The position numbers were made by a program, and so were the translations under genes. 64,000 nt of DNA from Gammaproteobacteria bacterium (lineage in GTDB: Bacteria; Pseudomonadota; Gammaproteobacteria; JASBUN01). The notes below the pieces were generated by a model, which was not told where the DNA came from, ran no database searches, and was given only the letters and a program-made list of their open reading frames with translations. The stretch covers positions 1 to 64,000 of the forward strand of contig JASBUN010000035.1 of NCBI GenBank assembly GCA_030147845.1, given 5' to 3'. Below are positions 6,544 to 15,131 of the stretch, piece after piece; position 1 is the first letter of the stretch, and each line of letters begins with the position of its first letter.

Positions 6544-9500
6544 ATGAAATCTGCGCACCTGAAAGCCGTCTCCGGACGCACCGCTGAAATACCGTATCAA
6601 TCCGCATCGCTGGATATCTGGGATAAGAAATACCGATTAAAAACCAAAGACGGCGTCGCCATCGACGCCGAGTTGGACGATACCTACCGCCGCATCGCCG
6701 CGGCGCTGGCCGAAGTCGAAGAGCCGGGCGAGAAGCGCGAATACTGGTTCGAGCAATTCTTGTGGGCGCTACGCCACGGCGCCATCCCGGCCGGGCGCAT
6801 TACCTCCAATGCCGGCGCCTGGGAACACAAACCGGCTACCTCGACCATCAATTGCACCGTCTCCGGCATCATCGAAGACTCCATGGACGATATCCTTGAG
6901 AAGGTGCATGAGGCCGGCCTGACGCTGAAGGCCGGTTGCGGCATCGGCTACGAGTTCTCGACCCTGCGCCCGCGCGGCGGCTACGTTTCCGGCGCCGGCG
7001 CTTATACCTCCGGGCCGCTGTCGTTCATGGATATCTACGACAAGATGTGCTTTACCGTGTCGTCGGCCGGCGGCCGGCGCGGCGCGCAGATGGCGACCTT
7101 CGATATCGGTCATCCGGATGTCACCGATTTTATTCGTGCCAAGCGCGAGGACGGCCGCTTGCGGCAGTTCAACTTATCGCTGCTGATCACGCAGGAATTC
7201 ATGCAGGCGGTGCAGGACGACAGCGACTGGCAACTGGCGTTTCCGATCAAGGCGAAAGAAGTCGAGGCCGGCGAGATCGACCTGCAGGATCCGCAGCAGG
7301 TGGTGTGGCGTGATTGGCCGTACAAGGCCGACTACGCCGTCGGCGAGGACGGGCGCGTGGCCTGCCGGATCTATCGCACGGTGCGCGCGCGGCGCCTGTG
7401 GGACATGATCATGGCGTCGACCTACGACTTCGCCGAACCGGGCTTCATTCTCATCGACAAGGTCAATGAGATGAACAACAACTGGTTTTGCGAGAATATC
7501 CGCGCCACCAATCCTTGTGTAACGGCAGATACCTGGGTGCATACCGGCCGTGGTCCGCGCCAGGTACGAGAGCTGGTCGGCACGCAATTCGCGGCGCGTG
7601 TAGACGGCGTCGATCACGCCAGCGGTGCAGAAGGCTTCTTTCGGACGGCGACCAAACCGGTTATCCGTTTATGCACCGCGGAGGGTTACAGTTTGCGCCT
7701 GACGCAGGATCATCGCGTTCGCCGCGTCACCCGGTTCAGCCGCTACGCCACCGATACCGAATGGTGTGCGGCGGGGGAGCTCGAGCCCGGCGATCGTGTG
7801 CTGTTGAATGACCACCGCACCAATAGCGCATGGGCGGGCGACCATGGCGGCGACGAAGGTTATCTGGTCGGTTTGCTGGTGGGCGACGGTACGCTGAACA
7901 AGGACGCCGCGGTGTTGTCGGTATGGCAACCGGCGTTAGCGGTCAATGACCGCCAAGCGGCGGTCGCTGCCGGCGTGCGAGGCATTATGGATCATGCGCA
8001 ACGCGCGACGAAAAGCCTGTCGCACCGTAGCGATTTCCAAGGCTGGCACGAGATCGAGGGCCGGGGTGAATACCGTCTCAAGTCCGCAGCATTACGCGAC
8101 ATGGCGTTTGCGCTCGGTATGCGGCCCGGTGATAAAGCGATTACAGCCCAGCTCGAGCGTTGCTCCAGCGAGTTCTATCGCGGTTTTCTGCGCGGCTTGT
8201 TCGATGCCGACGGCTCGGTGCAAGGTTCGCAGGCCAAGGGTGTGAGCGTGCGACTGTCACAGTCCGATTTGGCTCGCCTGGAAGCGGTACAACGCATGTT
8301 GTTGCGTCTCGGCATGGCTTCGGCGCTCTATCAGAACCGCCGCGCCGCCGGCGTCAGACAGCTCCCGGACGGTAAGGGTGGCTACGCTGAATACGCTACA
8401 CGGTCGCAACACGAACTGGTTATCAGTGGTCAGAACCTGAGCCGCTTCCGCGATCTCGTTGGCTTTTCGGATAGCACTAAGGCCGCGCGTCTGCGTCAGC
8501 TACTGAATACCTACCAGCGTCGGCTCAATCGGGAGCGCTTCACTGCACGGGTGACGGCCATCACGCCGGAGGGCATCGAAGACGTGTTTGACGTACAAGT
8601 GCCGGGCGTCAATGCCTTCGATGCCAACGGTTTGTATGCACACAACTGTGGCGAACAACCGCTGCCGCCGTACGGCTCGTGTCTGCTCGGCTCGGTCAAT
8701 CTGACCAAGTTCGTGCGTGAACCGTTCGGCGACAAAGCCAATTTTGATTGGGACGAGTTCGCCAAGGCGGTGGGAATTTTCACCCGCATGCTCGACAACG
8801 TGGTCGAGATCAACGGCCTGCCGTTGCAGGGTCAGCGTGACGAAATTTTGCGCAAGCGCCGCCATGGCATGGGCTTTCTGGGTTTGGGTTCGACTCTGAC
8901 CATGTTACGTATGAAATACGGGTCGCCCGAGTCGGTCGAATTTACCGAACGTGTGTCGCGTGAGTTGGCGCTGGCCGGCTGGCGCGAAGCGCTGGAGTTG
9001 GCGCGTGAAAAAGGTGCGGCACCGATCATGGAAGAAGAATTCGAGGTCGATGCGGAAATGTTGCGCCGGCGTCCGGAAATGACGCAGGACGGTTACCGTA
9101 TCGGCGACCGCGTCAAAGGCAAGGTGCTGCACGCGCGCTACAGCCGCTATATGCAGCGTATAGCGGAGGCTGATCCGGGCTTGGTCAGCGAATTGGCCGA
9201 GGTGGGTGCGCGCTTTACGCATCACAGTTCGATCGCGCCGACCGGCACTATTTCGCTGTCATTGGCCAATAACGCCAGCAACGGTATCGAGCCGAGTTTC
9301 GCGCACCACTATTTCCGCAACGTGATTCGCTCGGGGCGCAAGACCAAGGAAAAGGTCGATGTCTATTCCTTCGAGTTGCTGGCCTATCGGGAATTGATCA
9401 ACGAAAAGGCGTTGCCGGAGAGCGCCAACCCGGAGGAGCAGTTGCCTGATTATTTTATTACCGCGGAAGACATCACGCCGCGCGAACATGTGGATATCCA

Positions 9501-9828
9501 GGCGGCGGCGCAGATTTGGATCGACTCGTCGATCTCGAAGACGGCCAACGTGCCGACTGATTATCCGTACGAGGATTTTAAGGATATTTATCGGTACGCT
9601 TACCAGAAGGGCTTGAAAGGTTGCACCACATTCCGCTTTAATCCCGAGGCGTTTCAGGGCGTGCTGGTCAAGGAGAAAGATTTGGCCAACACTACCTACC
9701 GCTTCACGCTCGACGACGGCTCGGTAGCCGAATTCAAGGGTAATGAGGAGATCGAATACGACGGTGAAATTCATAGCGCCGCCAACCTCTACGACGCCTT
9801 GAAAGAAGGTTATTACGGCAAGTTCTAG
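6544..9828 (+). CDS. nrdJa: Adenosylcobalamin-dependent ribonucleotide reductase, large part (NrdJa), with intein
   Basis: 1094 residues as translated, about 717 after removal of a 377-residue intein. It reduces ribonucleotides to deoxyribonucleotides by a B12-generated thiyl radical. Visible elements are the redox Cys104 in STINCTVSG, the radical-site motif N-P-C-G-E split by the intein (Cys702 is the +1 residue), Cys713 in GSCLLGSVNL, and the phosphate loop IAPTGTISL. The C-terminal Cys-rich tail that single-chain NrdJ proteins carry is absent and is supplied by the next gene, as in the split NrdJa/NrdJb of Pseudomonas aeruginosa. The start ATG has AAGGGGAT about 10 bases upstream. A strong promoter and NrdR boxes precede it. 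With this enzyme the cell can make DNA precursors with or without oxygen. Confidence 0.95.
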   Translation: MKSAHLKAVSGRTAEIPYQSASLDIWDKKYRLKTKDGVAIDAELDDTYRRIAAALAEVEEPGEKREYWFEQFLWALRHGAIPAGRITSNAGAWEHKPATSTINCTVSGIIEDSMDDILEKVHEAGLTLKAGCGIGYEFSTLRPRGGYVSGAGAYTSGPLSFMDIYDKMCFTVSSAGGRRGAQMATFDIGHPDVTDFIRAKREDGRLRQFNLSLLITQEFMQAVQDDSDWQLAFPIKAKEVEAGEIDLQDPQQVVWRDWPYKADYAVGEDGRVACRIYRTVRARRLWDMIMASTYDFAEPGFILIDKVNEMNNNWFCENIRATNPCVTADTWVHTGRGPRQVRELVGTQFAARVDGVDHASGAEGFFRTATKPVIRLCTAEGYSLRLTQDHRVRRVTRFSRYATDTEWCAAGELEPGDRVLLNDHRTNSAWAGDHGGDEGYLVGLLVGDGTLNKDAAVLSVWQPALAVNDRQAAVAAGVRGIMDHAQRATKSLSHRSDFQGWHEIEGRGEYRLKSAALRDMAFALGMRPGDKAITAQLERCSSEFYRGFLRGLFDADGSVQGSQAKGVSVRLSQSDLARLEAVQRMLLRLGMASALYQNRRAAGVRQLPDGKGGYAEYATRSQHELVISGQNLSRFRDLVGFSDSTKAARLRQLLNTYQRRLNRERFTARVTAITPEGIEDVFDVQVPGVNAFDANGLYAHNCGEQPLPPYGSCLLGSVNLTKFVREPFGDKANFDWDEFAKAVGIFTRMLDNVVEINGLPLQGQRDEILRKRRHGMGFLGLGSTLTMLRMKYGSPESVEFTERVSRELALAGWREALELAREKGAAPIMEEEFEVDAEMLRRRPEMTQDGYRIGDRVKGKVLHARYSRYMQRIAEADPGLVSELAEVGARFTHHSSIAPTGTISLSLANNASNGIEPSFAHHYFRNVIRSGRKTKEKVDVYSFELLAYRELINEKALPESANPEEQLPDYFITAEDITPREHVDIQAAAQIWIDSSISKTANVPTDYPYEDFKDIYRYAYQKGLKGCTTFRFNPEAFQGVLVKEKDLANTTYRFTLDDGSVAEFKGNEEIEYDGEIHSAANLYDALKEGYYGKF
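7516..8646 (+). other. Intein with LAGLIDADG homing endonuclease, inside nrdJa
   Basis: Residues 325-701 of the NrdJa precursor. The first residue is Cys325 (CVTADTWVHTGRG, block A). Block B is LRLTQDHRV with His390. Two dodecapeptide endonuclease motifs follow, YLVGLLVGDGTL from 440 and FLRGLFDADGSV from 547. Block F is VFDVQVPG...NAFDANGLYAHN, ending in His700-Asn701 before Cys702. All the residues needed for protein splicing are present. Both endonuclease motifs keep the acidic residue, so homing activity may be intact. Removal rejoins the catalytic NPCGEQPL sequence. Confidence 0.95.
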
Positions 9829-9950
9829 CGCGAGTCCCGGCATGGAATATGTGGCGTACAGATGAGTAGCGCACCGCGGTAAACATCGGATTTGTGACGG
9901 CGAATCGGATCGTGAGCGGCGCCGAAAAAAATTATTGAGGGGTGACCGGT

Positions 9951-10640
9951 ATGGCTACCAAAATCGAGAACAAGATCGTCAAATACAACGTTGTGCGGGA
10001 TGACGAGACGCCAGCGCCCGAAGCGCCGTTGGCGCAAGAATCCAATGTCGTGCAGCTCACAGAAAAATTGGAACGGCCGGAGATGCTGCTCGGCTCGACC
10101 TACAAGATTAAGACGCCATTGTCCGAACATGCGTTGTACGTCACCATCAACGACGTCATTCTCAACGCCGGCACCGAGCACGAGCTACGGCGGCCGTTCG
10201 AGATTTTCATCAACTCCAAGAATATGGACCATTTCCAATGGATCGTGGCCTTGACCCGGATTATATCGGCGGTGTTTCGCAAAGGCGGCGACGTCACGTT
10301 TTTGGTCGAGGAAATGCGCTCCGTATTCGATCCGCGCGGTGGCTATTTCAAGAAGGGTGGCAAATACATGCCGTCGCTGGTGGCTGAAATCGGCGATGCG
10401 ATCGAATGCCATCTGCGCATGATTGGATTGCTCAAAGACGACGGACTGGACGAGCACCAGCAGAAGCTGGTGGCGGAGAAGCGAGCACAATATGCCTCCT
10501 TGTCCGAACGCGCCAAGTCGGACGAGTGCGCGGATTTTCCCGAAGGCGCGCAGTTGTGCGTCAAATGCAGCACCAAGGCTGTGATTCAGATGGATGGTTG
10601 TATGACTTGTCTGAACTGCGGCGAATCGAAATGCGGTTGA
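9951..10640 (+). CDS. nrdJb: Class II ribonucleotide reductase small part (NrdJb), TSCPD/Cys-rich tail protein
   Basis: 229 residues from the ATG at 9951, which has GAGGGG 8 bases upstream; an in-frame GTG at 9942 overlaps that site and is less likely. The first 150 residues hold the TSCPD-type domain (GTEHELRRPFEIFINSKN near 70). The last 30 residues carry LCVKCS and CMTCLNCGESKC, the cysteine pairs that re-reduce the active-site disulfide of NrdJ and may bind zinc. It completes NrdJa, encoded 122 bases upstream. In most bacteria the two are one chain. Confidence 0.9.
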   Translation: MATKIENKIVKYNVVRDDETPAPEAPLAQESNVVQLTEKLERPEMLLGSTYKIKTPLSEHALYVTINDVILNAGTEHELRRPFEIFINSKNMDHFQWIVALTRIISAVFRKGGDVTFLVEEMRSVFDPRGGYFKKGGKYMPSLVAEIGDAIECHLRMIGLLKDDGLDEHQQKLVAEKRAQYASLSERAKSDECADFPEGAQLCVKCSTKAVIQMDGCMTCLNCGESKCG

Positions 10641-10717
10641 ACTGAAGACCGTAAATGATCGCTGGGCACACACCCAGGGAGTGGTCCCACTAAATTAATC
10701 GTCAACGGGGGCGGTGC

Positions 10718-10954
10718 ATGACGCAACGAAACAAGCCGGTGCCCGGCTATTATTACATCAATGTCGCGGGACAATTAGTCAAAGTCAAAGTGTTGCTGTA
10801 CGTGGCCGGCAAGCTGGCGCGCGTCATTATTGAATATCTCGATGGCCGCGTGAGCAACGTTGCCGCGGCCGAATGGGATTGGCTTGATCTGGCCTGTTAC
10901 AACGAGTGGCTCACCGAGCGCGCCGAGCGCAACGGTATCGAGCGCGAACTTTGA
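10718..10954 (+). CDS. Small protein of unknown function
   Basis: 78 residues, not recognised. It is rich in aromatic and beta-forming residues (GYYYINVAGQLVKVKVLLYVAGK) and then has a Trp-rich helix (AAEWDWLDLACYNEWL). That gives the look of a small folded domain rather than noise. It starts at an ATG with GGGGGCGG upstream. It follows nrdJb by 77 bases on the same strand and could be part of that transcript. Composition and codon choice resemble the neighbours. No signal peptide or metal motif is seen. Confidence 0.6.
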   Translation: MTQRNKPVPGYYYINVAGQLVKVKVLLYVAGKLARVIIEYLDGRVSNVAAAEWDWLDLACYNEWLTERAERNGIEREL

Positions 10955-10971
10955 CCGCATCGGCCGCGCGC

Positions 10972-11001
10972 TTGGGTGCGGGCGGTCTTAACTGGTATAA
11001 T
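10972..11001 (+). promoter_or_regulatory. Promoter of the lipoprotein gene
   Basis: TTGGGT (10972-10977), an 18-base spacer and a perfect TATAAT (10996-11001). Transcription would begin near 11008, about 70 bases before the lipoprotein start codon. Confidence 0.6.
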
Positions 11002-11076
11002 TCCCAGCCATTGTCAGTGTCCGTCGCCGGTAAATGCGGCGCGGCGCGTTATTCCCGCCGCCGTTCTGAGGTTTTG

Positions 11077-11664
11077 ATGCGATCGCCCAAAATTTTGCTG
11101 CTGGCAGTCCCGGTATTGGCAGCGCTTGCCGGCTGTCAGAATCGCACGCCACAGGGTGATCCCAAGGATGCCGTGCCGGTGCGGGCATTGATCCAGAATT
11201 TGACCAACTACCATGCTCGTTTTGGCCAATTAATGGACATGCGAGCCCGTGTTGACCGTCAGCGGCAAAAGCTCGATAGCGAGAAGGCCGGCTTGGAGAA
11301 GCAGCGCAGCGAGCTGGAGCGCGCCCGGGCGCAACTCGCCAAGGGCAGTATGACGCAAGCCGAGTTCGACCAAAAGTGGGAGGCATCCGGTCGCGCGGCG
11401 CGTTATCAGAAAGACCTCGACGCCTTTCAGGCGGAAGTCAAACAACACAATGTCTATATTGGCCAGTTCAACCGCGCCGCTGAGCAGTTGTCGACACACT
11501 TGAAAAAGCGCTCGCCAGCCGATTTGTATGCGTTGATGGCCGATATGGTCAAGCTTAAAGACACCCTGCAAGATAACTTGGACGCCAAGGATTACGTCAA
11601 GGCCGACTATGTTGCGCAGCACTCTGCGGTGGCGACGGAATTCGGTTATAGCGGGCATCATTAA
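11077..11664 (+). CDS. Putative coiled-coil lipoprotein of unknown function
   Basis: 195 residues from the ATG at 11077. The frame extends further upstream, but this start gives a clean lipoprotein signal: MRSPKILLLAVPVLAALAGC with the lipobox Cys at 20. After the anchor comes a charged helical region, about 50-115, with QRQKLDSEKAGLEKQRSELE and a heptad-like pattern, probably a coiled coil. The C-terminal third is also helical. It is expected on the outer or inner membrane facing the periplasm. No known family was recognised. It has its own predicted promoter and precedes the hydrolase gene by 60 bases. Confidence 0.75.
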   Translation: MRSPKILLLAVPVLAALAGCQNRTPQGDPKDAVPVRALIQNLTNYHARFGQLMDMRARVDRQRQKLDSEKAGLEKQRSELERARAQLAKGSMTQAEFDQKWEASGRAARYQKDLDAFQAEVKQHNVYIGQFNRAAEQLSTHLKKRSPADLYALMADMVKLKDTLQDNLDAKDYVKADYVAQHSAVATEFGYSGHH

Positions 11665-11724
11665 CACCACCATCATGCGCCCGCCGCGGCGTCCCTCATT
11701 CGCCGTGCACCCAAGGCAGTTGCC

Positions 11725-12411
11725 ATGACTTCATCTTCCATCGATTCCGACCCCAGCGGCGCAGTAGCCGCCGAATTTGGCTGCCCGAGCGATATGCGTT
11801 CGATTCCGGGCCCGGCCGGCAGCCTTGAGGTGCTGATGTCGTGTCCGGCCGATGAGCGCGGTGATGCCATCGCCGTGCTATGCCACCCGCATCCTCTGCA
11901 TGGCGGTAGCATGCGCAACAAGGTGGTGCATTATTTAGCCAAGACCTTTAACGAACTCGGTCTGCCGGCATTGCGTTTCAACTTCCGTGGTGTCGGCGCT
12001 AGCGACGGCAGCTATGACAACGCCGTCGGCGAAACCGAGGATTTGCGCGCCGTGCTCGCATGGGTGCGCAAACACCTGCCGCAACGGCGAATTTGGCTGG
12101 CCGGCTTCTCGTTTGGCGCCTACGTAGTATTGCGCGAGGGTTGTAGCGAACAGGTGCAACGCATCATCACGGTGGCGCCGCCGGTGAATTTGTTCGACTT
12201 TGCCGCCCTGCGGCTGCCCACTTGCCCGTGGCTGTTGGTACAGGGCGAACGCGACGATGTGGTGCCGCCTGACGACGTGCGCCGCTGGGCGCATTCACTT
12301 GCGCAGCCGCCGCAATGGGCGGCGCTGCCGCAGGCCGATCATTTCTTCCACGGTCAGCTCAACGCATTGCGTGATGCACTGCTGCAGCATTTGCCGGGGC
12401 CAAACTCTTAG
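11725..12411 (+). CDS. Alpha/beta hydrolase
   Basis: 228 residues of a compact serine hydrolase. The motif CHPHPLHGGSMRNKVV near 51-66 and LRFNFRGVGASDG near 85 are characteristic of a proteobacterial dienelactone-hydrolase-like family. The nucleophile is Ser in AGFSFGA near 131, the acid is in GERDDVVPP, and His is in ADHFFHG near the end. No signal peptide is apparent, so it is probably cytosolic. The substrate is unknown; carboxylesterase activity is the usual guess. It faces the LRV-repeat gene tail to tail. Confidence 0.85.
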   Translation: MTSSSIDSDPSGAVAAEFGCPSDMRSIPGPAGSLEVLMSCPADERGDAIAVLCHPHPLHGGSMRNKVVHYLAKTFNELGLPALRFNFRGVGASDGSYDNAVGETEDLRAVLAWVRKHLPQRRIWLAGFSFGAYVVLREGCSEQVQRIITVAPPVNLFDFAALRLPTCPWLLVQGERDDVVPPDDVRRWAHSLAQPPQWAALPQADHFFHGQLNALRDALLQHLPGPNS

Positions 12412-12455
12412 CGGCGTGCGGGCGAACGCCGCGTGCGCCGCCTAAGTCCTGCGCG

Positions 12456-12983
12456 CTACTGGTCCTGCGCGGATAACTGTTGCAAAGCCGTGATGCGGAT
12501 GTCGTCGTAGCTGTCCTGGGCCAGTTTCTCGAGCGTGGCGCGGCGAGTGTTATAGGCGCGCGCCACTTCCAGTCGGACCGACGGATCGGGGTCGCTGGCC
12601 AGCACGTCGAGGACATCCGGCGGCACGTACTCGAAGCGCGCCACGACGCTGCGCACCACCGGGCTGGGGTCATTGGCGAGCAGCATGAAGGTAGCCTCCG
12701 AGGTGGATAAATTGGTGGCCACCGCAATACGCACCGCGATTTCGGGGTCGCGCGCCAAGCGGTCGAGCAGTTTGGCGCCGGCGCGGCGATTGCTGGCTAC
12801 CGCTGCGCGAACCTGCCACGCGGCATCGCCGGCCAACACCGCCAACTGTGCTGTAGTGGTCGAAGGTAGGCGCGCCGCGCGGATACGGTTCTCCAGGCTG
12901 TCGGCGCGGCCGGCCAGCGGCGCCAGCAACAGAAATAGCGACAGCGCCGCGCCGACCAACAATGAGGGAGACTCGCTGATCAT
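12456..12983 (-). CDS. Exported LRV/HEAT-repeat protein
   Basis: 175 residues. A hydrophobic N-terminus (LLVGAALSLFLLLAPLAGRA) reads as a signal peptide. The rest is tandem helical repeats of about 24 residues of the type LA-x-DP-x3-VR-x2-VA: LARDPEIAVRIAVATN, LANDPSPVVRSVVARF, LASDPDPSVRLEVARA. This is the leucine-rich-variant (LRV) or HEAT-like pattern seen in protein-binding scaffolds. If the signal peptide is right it works in the periplasm. The partner is unknown and nothing in its neighbourhood suggests one. Confidence 0.75.
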   Translation of the reverse strand: MISESPSLLVGAALSLFLLLAPLAGRADSLENRIRAARLPSTTTAQLAVLAGDAAWQVRAAVASNRRAGAKLLDRLARDPEIAVRIAVATNLSTSEATFMLLANDPSPVVRSVVARFEYVPPDVLDVLASDPDPSVRLEVARAYNTRRATLEKLAQDSYDDIRITALQQLSAQDQ

Positions 12984-13140
12984 GTCGGTTGCCTCAATCG
13001 CGACGGGAGCTGACGTCTATTATGATCCAGCTCGGCCGCAAAGCAAACGCGCCGGCGTAATGTTTAGAAAGTGGTAACTTGTCTCGAGCGCTGCATTTTC
13101 TTATGGTGGGGCGTTCTACGGTAACAATAGGGGGTCAGGC

Positions 13141-13605
13141 GTGCTGGACCGCATGCGTAAATTTTTGGAAGATCGTCTGCAAGGCGGGGCCGGTGGGTCC
13201 GGCAGCAAGGATGAGCAGCATGACCTGCATTTGGCTATGGCCACTCTGCTGATGGAAATCAGTCGGGCCGACATGCATGTCAGCGACCAGGAACGCGCCG
13301 CGGCTGCCGATGCGTTGCGCCGCTTATTCGATCTCGGGCCTGCCGATGCCGAGCAGCTCGTTGGTCAGGCCGAACGCGAGGCCGAGGGTGCAGTTTCGCT
13401 TTTTCCATTCACCCAACTGGTCGATCATCAATTTTCGATGGAGCAGAAAAAAGATATCGTCGAGTTGTTGTGGTCGGTGAGTCTTGCCGACGGTGAGTTG
13501 GACAAGTATGAAGAACACGTCATTCGCAAGATTGCCGATCTTCTACACGTCGCGCATGTCGACTTCATGCATGCGAAGCATAAAGCGCTGAATCGGCAAA
13601 ACTGA
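13141..13605 (+). CDS. TerB family protein
   Basis: 154 residues, an all-helical TerB-like domain: HLAMATLLMEISRADMHVSDQE near 31-52 and LLWSVSLADGELDKYEEHVIRKIADLL near 110-137, both with the conserved acidic residues that may bind metal. TerB proteins belong to tellurite/stress-associated systems, but stand-alone members like this are common in proteobacteria and of unclear role. It begins at a GTG with AGGGGG 9 bases upstream. The 270 bases after it, up to the HU gene, hold only the HU terminator. Confidence 0.8.
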   Translation: MLDRMRKFLEDRLQGGAGGSGSKDEQHDLHLAMATLLMEISRADMHVSDQERAAAADALRRLFDLGPADAEQLVGQAEREAEGAVSLFPFTQLVDHQFSMEQKKDIVELLWSVSLADGELDKYEEHVIRKIADLLHVAHVDFMHAKHKALNRQN

Positions 13606-13822
13606 TGTGCCGCACAGCCGGGCCGTGATCGATTCGCGTACTCGCATTTCGTTTTTGCGCCGACCATTACGTCATGTGTTTTCAATGAGAACTTAGTCAT
13701 GTCGGCGCGCGTGCTACGCCGACCGATCGATGCTTCGCCCGCGCCCAAGTAATCCGCCGCTGGTACTAATCACTCGATGCTACGCGGTTGGCTCAGTAGT
13801 TATCATCATGCGCCGGACCCCT

Positions 13823-13855
13823 AAAAAAACAGCCCCGGACGATGCCGGGGCTGTT
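13823..13855 (-). terminator. Rho-independent terminator of the HU-like gene
   Basis: An 11-bp stem AACAGCCCCGG / CCGGGGCTGTT (13828-13838 with 13845-13855) is flanked on the left by a run of seven A (13823-13829). On the minus strand this is a GC-rich hairpin followed by a U-tract, 24 bases after the HU stop codon. Confidence 0.85.
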
Positions 13856-13878
13856 TCTCTCTAAAGACACGATGGCTC

Positions 13879-14265
13879 TCAGTTGGCCATGTCCTTCAGT
13901 GACTTCAGTGGGGCGATCTTGACGACGGTGCGTGCGGGCTTGGCCTTAAATATGGTTGGCTCACCCGTAAACGGGTTGTTACCTTTGCGCGCTTTGGTAG
14001 CAGGCTTGCGGACGGTTTTGATTTTCATCAGGCCTGGCACAGTGACGGTGCCAGCGCCGCCCTTCTTGATATGACCATTGACGATGCTGGTAAGCGAGTC
14101 GAACACGGACTGGACGTTCTTTTTGGTCAGACCAGTTTGCTCCGCGATCGTGCTCATCATTTGAGTTTTGGTCATCGCTTCCTTGATGGTTTTGACCGCG
14201 GGCTTGGTCGCTACGGCGCGCTTCGCGGTCTTCTTTTTGGTGGCAGTTTTCTTTTTCACAGCCAT
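13879..14265 (-). CDS. HU-family DNA-binding protein with basic N-terminal tail
   Basis: 128 residues from the ATG at 14265, which has GAGAGGAG 7 bases upstream. A Lys/Ala-rich tail (MAVKKKTATKKKTAKRAV) precedes the HU core. The core begins at TKTQMMSTIAEQTGL and includes VTVPGLMKIKTVRKPATKARKGNNPFTGE, the DNA-clasping beta arm. It is a nucleoid protein that bends or coats DNA. The tail resembles histone H1-like or mycobacterial-type extensions and sets it apart from the usual 90-residue HU. A strong terminator follows. Upstream on the minus strand, TTTACC and TATAAC 18 bases apart could be its promoter. Confidence 0.88.
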   Translation of the reverse strand: MAVKKKTATKKKTAKRAVATKPAVKTIKEAMTKTQMMSTIAEQTGLTKKNVQSVFDSLTSIVNGHIKKGGAGTVTVPGLMKIKTVRKPATKARKGNNPFTGEPTIFKAKPARTVVKIAPLKSLKDMAN

Positions 14266-14393
14266 TCGTCGCTCCTCTCTCAAATAGGTACAAGTTTAGA
14301 TACCGCTGGCTAAGATAGCACAAACGTAGTTATATTGGGACATATGCGAGCCGGTAAATAAAGGCTTTTTGCGCGTTCTCGTCACCTCTGCCA

Positions 14394-15095
14394 ATGCCTG
14401 TTGATGCCACATTTCTATCCGCGTTCTTGGTCGGTCTGTTAGGCGGCGTGCACTGTGTTGGCATGTGTGGCGGCATAGTGGGTGCGCTGAGCTTTGGCTT
14501 GCCCGAGTCGGTGCGCGCGCGCCGCACCGCCGGACTGCCCTATATATTGGCGTATAACCTCGGCAGGATTTGCAGTTATACGTTAGCTGGCGCACTCATG
14601 GGTGGTGTCGGTGTGTTGGCGGCCAACCTTACCTCAGTGCATCACGCGCAGCAGATTTTACAGTTGTTGGCGGGCTTGTTTATGTCCGCACTCGGATTGT
14701 ATCTGGCCGGTTGGTGGAGCGGCATACGAGTGATCGAGCGCGCTGGTGGCGTGATTTGGCGACGGATTCAGCCGTTTGGGCGGCGATTGTTGCCGGTGCA
14801 CAGTCCCGGGCAGGCATTCGCGTTGGGTCTGTTATGGGGGTGGCTGCCGTGCGGTTTGGTCTATTCGGTGCTGATTTGGGCGATAGCGGCCGGTAGTTCG
14901 GCGCGCGGCGCACTGTTGATGTTGAGCTTTGGTGTTGGCACTTTGCCGCTGCTGTTCGCCATGGGTATGTCTGCCACCCGCTTAGCCGCACTGGTGCAAC
15001 GGCGCGGCGCACGTGCGGTCGCCGGTGTGTTGGTTTTGGCGTTCGGTATCTACACCCTGGTCATGGCGTCGGCCGGACTGCTGCAGAGTCTGTAG
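14394..15095 (+). CDS. Sulfite exporter TauE/SafE-like membrane protein (UreH/DsbD-2 type)
   Basis: 233 residues with six or so hydrophobic segments. The first contains GGVHCVGMCGGIVGAL, and a later one LLWGWLPCGLVYS. These paired Cys-containing half-repeats are typical of the family annotated as sulfite exporter TauE/SafE or heavy-metal transport proteins, which often neighbour cytochrome cbb3 oxidase genes. The HCxxMC motif could handle copper (inference). No cbb3 genes are in the window. It is divergent from HU and converges on the GGDEF-EAL gene. Confidence 0.8.
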   Translation: MPVDATFLSAFLVGLLGGVHCVGMCGGIVGALSFGLPESVRARRTAGLPYILAYNLGRICSYTLAGALMGGVGVLAANLTSVHHAQQILQLLAGLFMSALGLYLAGWWSGIRVIERAGGVIWRRIQPFGRRLLPVHSPGQAFALGLLWGWLPCGLVYSVLIWAIAAGSSARGALLMLSFGVGTLPLLFAMGMSATRLAALVQRRGARAVAGVLVLAFGIYTLVMASAGLLQSL

Positions 15096-15097
15096 GC

Positions 15098-15124
15098 GCG
15101 CCGGCGCCAGCGTGGCGCCGGCGC
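15098..15124. terminator. Perfect 12-bp hairpin between convergent genes
   Basis: GCGCCGGCGCCA (15098-15109) pairs fully with TGGCGCCGGCGC (15113-15124) over a 3-base loop. It lies between the stop codons of the TauE/SafE-like gene and the GGDEF-EAL gene. There is no U-tract, so it may be a weak bidirectional terminator or an RNA 3'-end stabiliser. Confidence 0.5.
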
Positions 15125-15131
15125 TTGGTCG

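Noticed and set aside
6544-9828. Frameshift or fusion explanation for the long nrdJa
   Set aside because: The extra 377 residues begin with Cys, end with His-Asn before Cys, and carry intein and LAGLIDADG motifs, so an intein is the correct reading.
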